Below are positions 1 through 11,174 of a stretch of DNA of 64,000 bases, piece after piece. The notes beneath the pieces were generated by a model. It did not search any database. It was not told the DNA's origin and worked only from the letters and a program-made list of their open reading frames with translations. Source of the stretch: Physcia stellaris (taxonomy: Eukaryota > Ascomycota > Lecanoromycetes > Caliciales > Physciaceae). The first letter of the stretch is position 1, and each line of letters begins with the position of its first letter. The position numbers and the translations under genes were made by a program. The DNA is taken from assembly GCA_018902385.1 (NCBI GenBank), contig JABSSW010000040.1:248001-312000 (forward strand). The letters run 5' to 3'.

Positions 1-160
1 CCTTTCAGTCATGGCTAGGGAATGCCTGTGATTCAACCCTCCAATATTATGGCTACATCTCTTGCCACTCGACGCTTCCTAGAAATTGGTATCACCAACC
101 TTACAACATTTCCTTTCCTACAATGACCGAAAATTCCCATAACTCATCGATTACTAGAGA

Positions 161-1979
161 ATGGAATTACTGACTCTACAGTTAATAGAATCGGAAAAGA
201 AAAGCGTGCCAAGCCCAGGTACTGATACCAAGGCTTCTGGAAACAGATTTGGTCGCAAGTCTTTCAACCGTCAGCCGAAACCACCATTTCAGGAGGGAGA
301 CCACAGAGTTCCTCCGTTCCGACGTAGTACATACGCTCCAACGACTGATGCCGCACAACCACAGCGGCAACGGAATCGGGTCTCCATTTCGACTCTTATG
401 GGTCCTATACAGCCCGGTCACGATGTCGGACGTGGTATTCCTCGTAGCAGCACTACAGGCAACCTGGAGGCGAGGTCAACATATATGGGCCAAATGCGCA
501 GCTTCATGCGCTCAACCTCAAGCAGTGCAGCCCGTCAACGAACGGGTATCCCTATTCCAACCACCGCGACTCAGTCAGACACGCGCCGTCCAAGCGTAGG
601 GCAGCCGTCCACACTCAACATCAGTCGCCCCAGCACTCGTGGTCCGAGGCTGAGCTCTTCAAATTCCAGCCGCGCTCTACGATCCCAGGCCCGAAGCGAT
701 CTGCCGTTCCGGGAGCTGTACAGTCCTGGCGAGGAGAAGGGCCAAGTCGCTTCGGTAGCCCCTTACTTCATGGAGCCTGGCTATCTTCCCGCGGGAGATG
801 CACGAGAGGTCAGAATACCAGAGGCACCGAAGGAGGTTGGGCCGTTTGCAGAAGCTCGCGATCCTATCTCTAACCTCATCGATCCCGAAATCGGATGGAA
901 CATTCGGCAGTATCTGAAAACAGAGGAGAGAGTACGGAGTACAGCGGAGACACCAGAGTGGCTGGACACGCCCGACTGCGACTCGATTGAAGCAGCCAAG
1001 GCGAGTCAAGCACGTTTTGAAGACAAGCCAGGTCACACACCGCTTCATCTTCCGGGAGTGAAGCACGAGACTGGTCCGGCGTCTGGCTTTGACATGTCAG
1101 TACTCCGTCCCAGCGCGCTTGATAACTGGCATGAAGAGTCTGAGAATCATGATATTTGGGGGGCGAATCAAACACCAAGCGAGGTAAACAGCGCGAGAGT
1201 GTAGGTGGCAGCAAGGGGGTGTCGTTCACTGGTCATAACAGACAACACGAGACAATGGGTTACTACGAAGAGGAAGGGTACACTGCTCCCGCACGGTGCG
1301 AGAGCATTGACTATAGCGAAGGAGATACGATTATTCGAGGTGGCAAAGGAGACACGGACACCGACGCTGACTCCATCCACTCTCTCATCACGCGCACAAA
1401 GAATTCCGTTTCCATGGCCTTGGAACATGAGGAGGATGATCCTCGCAATGTGAGCACCAACCTTCACTCTTCCAAACAAACATTCCATCTAACTGCATCG
1501 TTTCCCCCCACCCGTATCTTGAACTTAGACCCAAGCCTCAAATCCCAGCTTCCACGGCTTCTGCACCCCGTGGCTAACTGTGTTCGTAGATTTACGAAGC
1601 CATGGATCGAGGCTACTGGTCCGGTCGCATCTCCAGCCTGAACGACAAATACCACAATGAAACCATGTCTGTAAATCTCCCTGCCCTCCACCGCACGACA
1701 GACGACGCCAGCCGCATGCGTCGCGCGTTCGGAGAACTGGCCCACTTCTGCAAGACCTCTGAAGCGAAGAAGTCCATGGAAAGGTACGCCTTTGACTATT
1801 GGAAGCTGCAGGGTCACCAGGCGCCCGCTCCGATCGGGTCTACGGGCTTTGGACCACGTCCTGTCGCTGCGGCCACGAGCCAGGAGAAGAAAGCCGGAGA
1901 AGGAGGGGCGTTGGCGAAGAAGGAGAGGATGGGCGGTATGTTGGGGAAGTTGGGGTTGAGGCGCAAGAGTGGTGTTTGA
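161..1979 (+). CDS. hypothetical fungal protein, three exons
   Basis: I do not recognise this protein. Three exons give one frame: 161-1183, 1252-1449 and 1590-1979, about 536 residues. The second intron has a good GTGAGC donor, a CTAAC branch site and a TAG acceptor; the first acceptor (CGAG before 1252) was chosen because it is the one that keeps the frame. The first 200 residues are rich in Ser, Arg, Pro and Thr and look disordered. The middle has a Gly-Trp-Asn segment (around residue 248) and the last 130 residues are the most ordered part, with a helical stretch (DDASRMRRAFGELAHF) and a basic tail (LGLRRKSGV). No signal peptide or membrane segment is visible. It is convergent with tfb2. 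A further 5' exon is possible because an ATG at 123 opens a short frame just upstream. Confidence 0.6.
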
Positions 1980-2740
1980 AGGTCATTTCGCAGAAAGTCG
2001 CATCCAGAAGTCTTGCTCCCAGCGGAGCGGGCAAATCGAAGCACGATGGCGGTAGGGTCCGCTCAGGTTTAGGGAATACGTTAAGGTCGCGTTCTTGGGC
2101 TTTTAGCCTATAGCAAACAATAGGATTTTGTTCTCTCGGTCGACTAACCTTTCCCTGAAAGGTGTGTGTGACTGAATGATTCGAAGGTTATGGAAGTCGA
2201 AGCCTGATTTGGATTGTGCGTGCTGAAACCATTCATCTGAGATGTACTCAACGGTGGGGAGGGATCCATTGTTGACGGGACTGGAGTGAGGATGCGATTG
2301 CCAGGATTAGTTTGCAGATTTACTGGGAAGAAGCCATCATCATCTTCATCCCAGTAAGACGATGGGTAAGTCCAGATCGCAAAGCCCGAATGAAGCCTGA
2401 ACGCTGGCGTCTGCACTTCCCCAAGAGTGTTTATCAGGAGGGATTTGGTAACAGCCCTCTGGGACGTGAGCTTTTTGCAACACCTTGTTGTTACGATTAT
2501 TCGGATCCACGTCCTCCTTTTCTCTTTTCTCTCCCTCTTCCGTTTGTTTTGACTCTTTTACTAAAGCGAGCCATGGTATAGTTGGATGTTGATTTTAAAC
2601 TTGAGCGTGAAGGAAAAGGCATCGCGGACAGCATCTACCAATATCTTAAGAGAAACCGGAGTGGTGGGGACTAAAATGGCACGCATTGCATTACACGCTA
2701 AGGAAATAATGTACCCAAACCTGCAACGCAACACGCTATG
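1980..2740. other. intergenic, convergent 3' ends
   Basis: This lies between the hypothetical gene and tfb2, which converge. The open frames here are short (90 codons or fewer), overlap on both strands and have no recognisable motifs. It probably holds two 3' UTRs. I see no repeat or RNA gene. Confidence 0.5.
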
Positions 2741-4308
2741 CTACCATCGTCCTTCAGCAGCTTTCCTCGCCTTCTCCGCCTTTACGAAGCTAGCAATCTG
2801 CTGGACCTTGTCGACGAAGAACAATTTCTTGTTGTTGTTTTTCCACAACAGCACACCAACGTCTCGGGCATAATTCACCGTCCGTTCATACTCTTCGTAA
2901 TCCTCAAATTCGCGAAAGAGATACCCTTCCGTCGTCGCCATTCTCTCACCCTCGATCTGCCAGAGTCGGATCTGATCAACGACTGTGGGCGGGAGGACAG
3001 GGTTGGTCTTACGCATCTGAGGGTGAGCATGGGTGTCGAGGAAAGAGATGATTTGATCAGCTGTGATGCCCTGAGACACGGCGCGGCGGACGGAGTCGCG
3101 GGTTATCTTGCCGGCGATCATGTTCGGATAGCGGACTTTGAGGGTGCTGAAGAGCTGCAGGATGGCGATTTGCAGGGCGGACGAGGTGTAGGCGTAGATG
3201 CGGTAGTTGGTTTCGAGAACGATGAAGCCGGGCGTGCCGGCTTCGACGGTCGTGGAGGAGATTGCCGAACGAAGGGCGCCGGCATCTGATGTGAGCGTTG
3301 TTGCTAGGCGGGTGGGATAGAAGACTGGCGATGACTCTTCGTCCAGAATGATGCCGAACTCTGTTAGATCTCCGACCATGGAGCTTTGTGTTTCGGTAAG
3401 ATTAGACTTGTCATAGGATTGACCGAGTTCGAGACTTCCCAGCATGAAGAGAAATGATAGGACCTCGACCTTATCCATTTGCATCTGTTACGCAGCAATT
3501 AAGCGAATACACAGCACTACTTTGAGTGCTTGACTTACGACGTAGCTTGACCCCTCTAGATAGAGCATAAGAACTTCCCAGACCTGCGCATTGACGTCCT
3601 GTAGAAGGAAGGCAAAGCCAGCCCGTGTGATCTTCTTTGTTTTCATGTCAATGAGACCTCCACCTTGCAACAGCTTGGTAACAGCTTCGCTGAGTTCAAC
3701 CCCTTTGCTGCCGGCGGGTTTCCAGGGACTCCCAACCATGAACCCCAGGACGCTTTCCCACTGCTCACGAGCATACTCGTCTAGCTCCTCAATGGAGACT
3801 GGGTCTCCATAAGGATCGTTACATGGTATACCAAAAGACATATGATTACCGCCCCCAACCAAAGCCAGTCGTAATGAGGCTGCAAAAGTCTTGGTCAGGT
3901 TGTAGGCCTTGGGCTTTCCGGGATTGCTGACTACGCTCAGGATAGAGAGTCGCTCAAGCTGAACGACGGTTTTCTCCCTCTCTCTGATTAAGTTAGATAA
4001 AAGTTCAAGATTTTAAGTATAAGCTAGATGCCAGATATTGTTTGCCGTACTTGAGACAATCCGGTCGAACCCATGAATCCAAGTCCGTCACTGGGATGGG
4101 CCTACCCATGTACAGCAAAGCCATAACCAGAGTTTTCGCTGCACTTATCAGTGACGGCAACACTTCTGATTAACACCTGCCTCATACCCAAGTGCGACTG
4201 AATGCGCCTGAAGACCGCGAGTACAGTTGACGGCTGCTTGTAAAGCTGATTCTTGGTGACCCCTGGAAGGGTCTCCAGGTAGTCGATGATTCGAAGAGAG
4301 GAAGACAT
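2741..4308 (-). CDS. tfb2: TFIIH subunit Tfb2 (p52)
   Basis: This is the p52 subunit of the TFIIH core, which binds and stimulates the XPB/Ssl2 ATPase in nuclear transcription initiation and nucleotide excision repair. Exons on the minus strand are 4188-4308, 4051-4138, 3539-3983 and 2741-3484, giving 465 residues, close to human p52 (462). The conserved N-terminus is clear (RIIDYLETLPG, then QPSTVLAVFRRIQ), followed by AKTLVMALLY and the region around WVRPDCLK. The C-terminal third, with YRIYAYTSSALQIAILQLF and an acidic/aromatic stretch (FREFEDYEEYE), is the part that pairs with Tfb5 and Ssl2. All introns are 49-67 nt with GT-AG ends, and phases agree at every junction. The start at 4308 matches the family N-terminus. 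It is divergent from paf1 across about 310 bp. Confidence 0.93.
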
Positions 4309-4622
4309 TGTCGCTCTGGTACCTCTCTTCGATGTGACTAATGTTATCTATCGATCATGATCAAGGCGTGACTTGCCCCATTGACACGAGTCCATGAGAC
4401 TCAAAGTGAAAGAGAAGAGTGCGCTTAGTTTTAATAACACTGTACCGCGCTTGACAGTGGCTTAACCGCCATCCGCGGCATCCGGTAGCCCACATAAAGT
4501 ATCTCGCCATGCACCTCTGGATTCGACAATTCCAAGCCACCACTGAGATCCTCAGCCAGATCGTCAGATTGACACCTCTGGTTTAGCAGCTGTTCTTTGC
4601 TTTGAGTTATAGGTCGCGAACC
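4309..4622. promoter_or_regulatory. shared upstream region of tfb2 and paf1
   Basis: This 314-bp spacer separates the divergent starts of two Pol II transcription genes (TFIIH and Paf1 complex), so it probably holds both promoters. I do not see a convincing TATA box or named factor site. Confidence 0.4.
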
Positions 4623-6052
4623 ATGTCCGCGCCCTCAAGGTCAGAGCGCGTCTATCACCAGGACTACATTGCACGAATCCGTTACGAGAATGCGCTCCCT
4701 CCACCCCCTGGAGCTCCGAAGCTCTTGGACATTCCCATGCAAGGTCTCGACTACTACACATCAGCAGCTTTTGCATCACGAATGGCTCGACAGCAACCTC
4801 TCAATATCGAAGCGGATGCTGAATTAGGCATGCCAATTGACCTGGTAGGGATGCCCGGCATTTTCGATGGAGATGAAAGCTGTGAGTATGCTTCTAGCCC
4901 GCGTATATACTGAGGAGTAAGCTCATTCGTGGACCAATAGCTATACAAGCGCCTCTATCTATACCGCCCGTGCACCCGAGAGACAAGCCTCTTCTACGCC
5001 CTCTCTCAGAATTAGGGAAGATGAAATATGCCACTGGCGGTCACAGCTTCCTCCGTCGGACTGAATACATTGCTACAGGAGACTCTCGATCTCGCGATGG
5101 TCTCAGTAATCGCAATGTTGCGAAGCCGTCAAACAAGAAACGGAAGCAGGTAGACACATCAAAGGATGACCCGGTCAATCTGTTGAGGGCTACAGTGAAA
5201 GGCTTCGATATCGCATATCCTAAGGACCAATACAAGGGGTTGGATGGTGAAAACAATAGAATTCGAGGCTCCGAGCCCACACAAGCCGAGCTCCTGGCCT
5301 GGAAGAATCCACAACATCCTTCCAATCCGGAGCTCAAAGTACTTGATTCATATCCACTGCTGCCAGACCTGGAAGCTTTTCCAGACAGCGGTGCCTATCA
5401 GGTTGTCAAATTTGGAGCTAATCCCATCCAGCCTACGGAAGTCCGCGATACCCGGATGGACGTTGGCTTGTTGAACTTGGCTGATTTAACTCCTCAAGCG
5501 CAAGCACTTGTGGAAGAGGATTACAATAACAAGTTCGCGGCACACAAAGCGGACCCTTTGCGGAACCCTATGCCTGGCCCACTCTTCAGTTATCGTTTCT
5601 ACATCCCTCAAAATGAGGAAGGGACCAGGAACATCAAGAGGAAATTAGACACTTCCGATTTTGACAGGGATGGCTTAGAAGCTGAGGGTGAACAAGTGCG
5701 ATTTGATACTCTGCGAATCTATGACACTTCAAGATCGATCACGAATGGAGATTTTCCCTACAAGGAGGTAGCACTTGCCCTACATGACCCTGAAATGGAC
5801 GAGCCCGCGCATGCTAGCGATTCAGCTCGTCCAGAGAAAGCCGCTTTCTATTATCCTCTAGGCGTGAAATCGCAGCTCAAACCCCGCCGCAACAAGAACC
5901 TTGCACAGCTTGGTCTTGCGGGTCGTAATGATGAGGAGGATGATGATATGATCGATGGCCTATATGTCAGCGTCCGGGAACCTACCGATGCCGAGAAGGA
6001 GAGAAGAGAAGATCACGTACGAGAAGTAGAATCCGCGCTCGAAGGGTCATAA
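4623..6052 (+). CDS. paf1: Paf1 complex subunit Paf1
   Basis: This is the scaffold subunit of the nuclear Paf1 elongation complex, which links RNA polymerase II to H2B ubiquitylation and H3K4/K36 methylation. Exons 4623-4881 and 4941-6052 give 456 residues; yeast Paf1 has 445. Family features: RSERVYHQDYIARIRYENALPPPP at the N-terminus (shown here in part: YIARIRYENALPPPP), LLRPLSELGK and FLRRTEYI after the intron, then GSEPTQAELLAWKNP and PGPLFSYRFYIP. The C-terminus is acidic (RNDEEDDDMIDGLY). The 59-nt intron has a GTGAGT donor and joins in phase 1. ATG 4623 is preferred; the open frame reaches further back only through a TTG. Confidence 0.93.
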
Positions 6053-6646
6053 GGTTTGGCTGTTTCGGACAAGCAGCTGCAGGAATTTCGCAATTTATGT
6101 TGAGCCTGGCCAGGAGGTGAGGGCGTATTTGTTTAGCATGTCCATGGTCAAGCTGGCCTGATCTACGTAGTTATATTTGTGATACCCAATAAAGTCAAGT
6201 CGTTCTTAGATCAACGATTGCCTCGTCCTTGTAAATGGTTTGCCGAAGACTCGATGCAGAGATGTCCAGCCATGTACTCGGTACTATTGATGTGAAGAGC
6301 ATGCAGAAAAGTCAAAGGCTGAACCGTGCTAGTATCCGGAATTTGTACCGATCCTCGGCAGCTACTGAGCGGAGGCTCATTTGACAACAGCAATAGACCG
6401 CACACTCGCTAAATTCGAGGTACTACTAGATCTCTGCCACTTCCACGGATCAAACCATGTATGCACCTACTTGCCATCATCGAAAACAATTCTGTCGACT
6501 AACATCATGAAGCCAAACAGTAGCCCGCGGAACTCTGGTGGATTCTCATCCCAGAGGCTACCTTCTCGGTACTACAATCCTCCTTGATAAATTTGACTTC
6601 ACCATGTGACATTAAGCACGCCAATTTTACTTAGGTATACTGAGCT
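6053..6646. other. intergenic between paf1 and rib7
   Basis: About 590 bp with only short overlapping frames. It should hold the paf1 3' UTR (AATAAA at about 6189) and the upstream region of the RIB7-type gene. No other signal was seen. Confidence 0.4.
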
Positions 6647-8335
6647 ATGGAGTCGGTTGAGGAGAATCTACCACTCGGGCATCCAAACGCACAATTTGAT
6701 TCGGTAGGTGCTGTGGCGGACCCAGTTGAAGGCTCGAGCACCGCCAATAGCCTCAATGGTACAAGCGCCCCTAGATACCCCATTCCGACCAGGAGCCTGG
6801 CGGATCTACGCCATCCACCGCCCAGGATAGCTGAGATAAGGCAGCGCCTTTTTGAGTTGAAAGAGAAAATAGAACTCCGTATAGAGGAATTCGATCTGTA
6901 CTGGCCCTACGTGGACAATGTCTGGGTGCGCCAACACAGGGCCAATGCAGATAAAAGTGGGCGAGTTATTACGGATTACTATGCATGTCGACTGCAGAGA
7001 CCGACCTATACTCCCAATAAAGGACTCCGGCCCGAGGGAAAGCCTTCACGTAAAAAGCAAATAAGGGAAGGCGGTACTTGCCAAAAACGGTTGAAAACTG
7101 TTCGCTACAATGGTGGCTATAGTGGTATCAGTATCATTCCGATCGGAGATAATGACCAGCACACTCATGATCTAGACTACATTGATGAGGTTAAACGGAC
7201 GAGCGTCCTCATGGACATTGCAAGGTCTGAAGTCATGAGAGGCTACATGCCAGCATCTGTCTTCACTGTGATGAATGAGGATCCGGAGAAACTCGCAATA
7301 TCTGGCGGAAAACATCTAAATCGTAACGACGTTCGAAACTCTTCTCAAGCTTGGCGACAGCAATGTAAGGTTGAACTAAGAGTGCATGAAGGCTACAAGT
7401 ATGATCATGGCAATGGTATTGTCCATCAAGAATCCATTGATCCTGCCCTCACCGATGGCTTTACCCAAACGCTTGAAGCCGGAACATCGATACTACCTCT
7501 GCCGGTGCCATCCAATACGCTGCGCTTTCCAGAGCATCTTCGAGCCATCCTAGAGCCATACCTGCCACCTCGCGACCTAGCTGTCGACCCCAGTGGCGTC
7601 CGATTACCTCACGTCACTCTTACGTACGCCACGTCAATGGATTCTTCTCTGACATTAGCTCCTGGTCTGCAGACCATAATATCTGGTCCAGAATCGAAAG
7701 CGATGACCCACTATCTGCGTTCAAGGCATGATGCAATCCTTATAGGTGCTGGGACTGCAGTTGCGGATGATCCTGGACTCAATTGCCGTCTGGAAGGCGT
7801 TGGAGGATTTGGCGGTCTTGGTTGGGACGGACAACCACGGCCAGTGGTTATTGATCCGAACGCTCGGTGGCTGCTTACGCCAGAATCAAGGATCCTCAAG
7901 ACCGTCCAAGAGGGCAAGGGTAGAGGCCCATGGATAATCATCGCCCCAGGTTTTGCCATGGACCCAATGCGGCTCGAAATGCTGAAATTCTACGGTGGCA
8001 AGTATCTCGGTCTAAAGGAGTTCGACAGAAGACATCGATTGAAATGGGAAGCGGTGCTCAAGGCGTTGTCCGCAGAGGGGATTCGAAGTGTGATGATCGA
8101 AGGAGGCGGCAAGGTGATCAACGATCTACTACTTGCGGACCACTCTCATCTCATCGACTCGGTGATCGTGACCGTTGCACCCACATATCTTGGACGAGAA
8201 GGGGTGATGGTCAGCCCAGCGGCAAAGAGAGATCAGCTTGGGACACCGCAACCTGTTCTACGATTCAAAAACGTCAAATGGCAACCGCTTGGTGAAGACG
8301 TGGTCATGTGTGGGAAGGTCCAAGACGTATCATAA
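6647..8335 (+). CDS. rib7: RIB7-type riboflavin reductase with N-terminal zinc-binding domain
   Basis: One uninterrupted frame of 562 codons contains two unrelated parts. From about residue 295 to the end it is 2,5-diamino-6-ribosylamino-4(3H)-pyrimidinone 5'-phosphate reductase, the NADPH-dependent second step of fungal riboflavin synthesis: LRFPEHLRAILEPYLPPR, PHVTLTYATSMDSSL, MTHYLRSRHDAILIGAGTAV with DDPGLNC, RPVVID, and SVMIEGGGKVINDLLL. Residues 80-230 are different: an ordered block with Cys (YYACRL), Cys (GGTCQKRLK) and His-x-His (DQHTHDLD), followed by a helical region (IARSEVMRGYMPASV). This resembles the C-C-H-H fold of the WRKY-GCM1/FAR1 class found in Mutator-type transposases; that assignment is from motif spacing only. 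No Met lies between the two parts where a normal RIB7 would start. A GTAAGG inside (7362) could be an unrecognised donor, so a two-gene explanation remains possible. Confidence 0.82.
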   Translation: MESVEENLPLGHPNAQFDSVGAVADPVEGSSTANSLNGTSAPRYPIPTRSLADLRHPPPRIAEIRQRLFELKEKIELRIEEFDLYWPYVDNVWVRQHRANADKSGRVITDYYACRLQRPTYTPNKGLRPEGKPSRKKQIREGGTCQKRLKTVRYNGGYSGISIIPIGDNDQHTHDLDYIDEVKRTSVLMDIARSEVMRGYMPASVFTVMNEDPEKLAISGGKHLNRNDVRNSSQAWRQQCKVELRVHEGYKYDHGNGIVHQESIDPALTDGFTQTLEAGTSILPLPVPSNTLRFPEHLRAILEPYLPPRDLAVDPSGVRLPHVTLTYATSMDSSLTLAPGLQTIISGPESKAMTHYLRSRHDAILIGAGTAVADDPGLNCRLEGVGGFGGLGWDGQPRPVVIDPNARWLLTPESRILKTVQEGKGRGPWIIIAPGFAMDPMRLEMLKFYGGKYLGLKEFDRRHRLKWEAVLKALSAEGIRSVMIEGGGKVINDLLLADHSHLIDSVIVTVAPTYLGREGVMVSPAAKRDQLGTPQPVLRFKNVKWQPLGEDVVMCGKVQDVS

Positions 8336-9644
8336 CAAGCTAAGGAGCAAGATTCACGGGATTTTCTTTCATGGTTCTAGTTGCAGGAGAGGACGCTACA
8401 TTATTGCAAGCATACCAAGTCATTTCGAAAGCATACTCGGCATTCGCTTCTGATCGCCATATTGGGGATTTTAATGGGCAAGCACGTAATTTAGTACGCA
8501 ACCAACGTCAAATTTCTTAGGCAATCGCCCTGGACACAATCGAGCAACCAATTGTTCTTGATAAAGAGTAGGTCAATTTAGAGATATCATCAATCCCAAA
8601 GACCGGGCCATATGCACATAACCACTTCAGGAGACGGGGTATTCCAATCTCACTATGATCACCTCTTTGCTGCACTTTGATCCGAGGCGAGTGGGGCACC
8701 GCTCGGCTGTGGGCTTAAGTATCTCCATGCAGTGAAAAGAACGCCGAGATGAGCATATGGTATATGTCGGTGATAGAATCTTCCCGTGCAAGGTGTGGAT
8801 GGCTACACACGCAATATGATGGTACTTTGAGGGGTAAAATGAAAAGATAACTAATTCCAACTTTTTCGATCAAATATTCGAACATCGACTGGATCCTGAG
8901 CCACACTGTTTGTAGAGTACGTTTGAGGCCAAAATATAGTCCATGACGCTTCCATCTGGCAAGTCTCAAAGCAACGGTGAGTTTTATGTGCACAGACCAA
9001 TAGCAATGATACTGCCAAGCTTCTGGCTGTCGATCAGGGACTCATCGCTCGCGGCTAAGGTGACATCTCCGCGAAGAGGGGCAAAATTCATTTACTTGCA
9101 CTCTCGCTCCGAACTCGTACAGACGACTTCACACGATAGCAGTACTACTAGTGCCTGAATATGAGCTAGCACATCAGACACTGGTCAAAGTACGTAGCCG
9201 AGCTTATGCGTGGAAACGAAAACGGATCTGAGATGTCCATGTGTCTGACAATGGGAAAGATTGACAGGAGGCTCTAGTGGGGTTTTCTACAAGTAGATCT
9301 TTGTTGTATCCTACTACCGAACCTCTTACCCGGTCCTGGAAGACTTTTTCGCGGCGCACTCCGCTCTATATATTCATCTTATCCTTCACTCGCCCGCAAA
9401 ATAATTAACTCATCCTATTATTGCAAATCCCCACCTAATGGCTAACTGGTAGGCTGAACTGGACCAACTGTTGACATCGCGTGAATCCTGTTGCATTCAA
9501 AGCATATCTTCCGAGGACGGGTAACCTTGAGTCAATAAAAGACCTGTCCCATCTGAGCACTCCTCTGTATCCAGGGCGAGTAGTTCCTACGAGTCGAAAG
9601 GTCCTCACCTGCGCTGTAAACGTTTCAAAACCTCTGTCATTACG
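8336..9644. other. intergenic, upstream of catalase
   Basis: A 1.3-kb stretch without a credible gene; the frames are 92 codons or less. The last few hundred bases are the likely catalase promoter and leader. An AGGGG, the core of a stress response element, is at about 9076, and a five-codon uORF (ATG...TAG) lies near 9438; both are common by chance. Confidence 0.4.
9367..9374 (+). promoter_or_regulatory. possible TATA box of the catalase gene
   Basis: TATATATT sits about 270 bp before the catalase ATG, followed by a pyrimidine-rich stretch. The position fits a promoter only if the leader is about 200 nt, so this is tentative. Confidence 0.3.
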
Positions 9645-11174
9645 ATGGTCATCAACGACAAGCCCAGCAGCACTCTCAGATACGATGAAAAGCCTGTATA
9701 TACTACCTCCAATGGCTGCCCTATTATGGATCCAGAGTCATCGCAAAGAGTTGGTCAGAACGGGCCTCTGCTGCTGCAAGACTTCCACCTAATCGACTTG
9801 CTTGCGCATTTCGACCGTGAACGTATCCCGGAACGAGTCGTCCACGCTAAAGGAGCAGGAGCGTATGGCGAATTCGAGGTCACTCACGATATCAGCGATC
9901 TTACGAGCTTGGATATGCTGAACAACGTGGGGAAGAAGACGAAATGCGTCGCTCGCTTTTCAACCGTGGGTGGCGAAAAGGGCTCACCAGATTCTGCCCG
10001 CGATCCTCGAGGATTTTCTGTAAAATTCTATACTGAAGAAGGCAACTGGGACTGGGTCTTCAACAACACTCCTGTATTCTTCTTGCGCGATCCGTCGAAA
10101 TTCCCAATCTTCATACACACCCAGAAGCGGAACCCTCAGACAAATCTCAAGGATGCCACCATGTTCTGGGATTATCTTTCAACCCATCAAGAGTCTGCGC
10201 ATCAAGTCATGCAGCTCTTCTCCGACCGCGGAACACCCTACTCATATCGCCACATGAACGGCTACTCCGGGCACACCTACAAGTTCACCAAGCCCGACGG
10301 AACCTTCAACTACGTCCAAATCCACTGCAAAACCGACCAGGGCAGCAAAACCTTCACCAACGCCGAAGCCGGCAACATGGCCGCCGAGAACCCGGACTGG
10401 CACACCCAAGACCTCTTCAACAGCATCCAAGACGGCGACTTCCCCTCCTGGACCTGCTACCTGCAAGTGCTCTCCCCCTCGGACGCCGAGAAATTCCGCT
10501 GGAACATCTTCGACCTGACCAAAGTCTGGCCGCAGAAAGACGTGCCCCTGCGGCCCTTCGGCAAACTGACCCTCAACCGCAACGCGGAGAACTACTTCGC
10601 CGAGATCGAGCAAGTCGCCTTCTCGCCCTCGCACCTGGTCCCCGGCATCGAGCCCTCCGCCGACCCGGTCCTGCAGTCCCGCCTGTTCTCCTACCCGGAC
10701 ACCCACCGCCACCGCCTCGGCGTCAACTACCAGCAAATCCCCGTGAACCAGCCACTCAGGGCATTCAACCCCTACCAGCGCGACGGCATCATGGCCGTCA
10801 ACGGCAACTACGGCGCCAACCCCAATTACCCGTCCACCTACCGCCACCTAAGCTACAAACCCGTCAAGCCGTCGCAGGAACACGAGAAGTGGGCCGGCGC
10901 GGCCGTGGCGCAGCAGTTGCCCGTTACGGACGAGGATTTCGTGCAGCCGGCTAAGCTGTGGGAGGTTCTGGGCCGGCAGGAGGGACAGCAGGAGAATTTC
11001 GTGGGGAACGTGGCTGGGCATTTGAGTGCGGCGAAGGAGCCGGTTAGGAGGAGGACGTATGAGATGTTCAGACGCGTGGATGGGGAGTTGGGGAGGAGGA
11101 TTGAAACCGAGACGGAGAAGTTGGCGCCCGGGCCGATGAGTCAGGCGGCGGGGAATGCGCAGGCGAGGCTGTGA
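9645..11174 (+). CDS. catalase, small-subunit type, peroxisomal
   Basis: A monofunctional heme catalase that converts hydrogen peroxide to water and oxygen. It is intronless and has 509 residues, the length of small-subunit clade-3 enzymes. The catalytic His is in RVVHAKGAGAYGEFEV (about residue 67), the distal Asn in FNNTPVFFLRDP (about 140), and the proximal heme Tyr in RLFSYPDTHRHRLG (about 350). The C-terminus ends Ala-Arg-Leu, which fits the PTS1 consensus, so peroxisomal import is likely, as for CatC/Cat-4 type fungal enzymes. Codon use changes inside the gene: from about 10240 to 10750 nearly every codon ends in C or G, unlike the first 550 bp. Start ATG 9645 precedes the conserved N-terminal block (TTSNGCPI). 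Confidence 0.95.
   Translation: MVINDKPSSTLRYDEKPVYTTSNGCPIMDPESSQRVGQNGPLLLQDFHLIDLLAHFDRERIPERVVHAKGAGAYGEFEVTHDISDLTSLDMLNNVGKKTKCVARFSTVGGEKGSPDSARDPRGFSVKFYTEEGNWDWVFNNTPVFFLRDPSKFPIFIHTQKRNPQTNLKDATMFWDYLSTHQESAHQVMQLFSDRGTPYSYRHMNGYSGHTYKFTKPDGTFNYVQIHCKTDQGSKTFTNAEAGNMAAENPDWHTQDLFNSIQDGDFPSWTCYLQVLSPSDAEKFRWNIFDLTKVWPQKDVPLRPFGKLTLNRNAENYFAEIEQVAFSPSHLVPGIEPSADPVLQSRLFSYPDTHRHRLGVNYQQIPVNQPLRAFNPYQRDGIMAVNGNYGANPNYPSTYRHLSYKPVKPSQEHEKWAGAAVAQQLPVTDEDFVQPAKLWEVLGRQEGQQENFVGNVAGHLSAAKEPVRRRTYEMFRRVDGELGRRIETETEKLAPGPMSQAAGNAQARL

Noticed and set aside
10242-10847. 201-codon minus-strand frame inside catalase
   Set aside because: It is an antisense shadow created by the GC3-rich codons of catalase; its Val/Gly/Asp-rich text has no domain.
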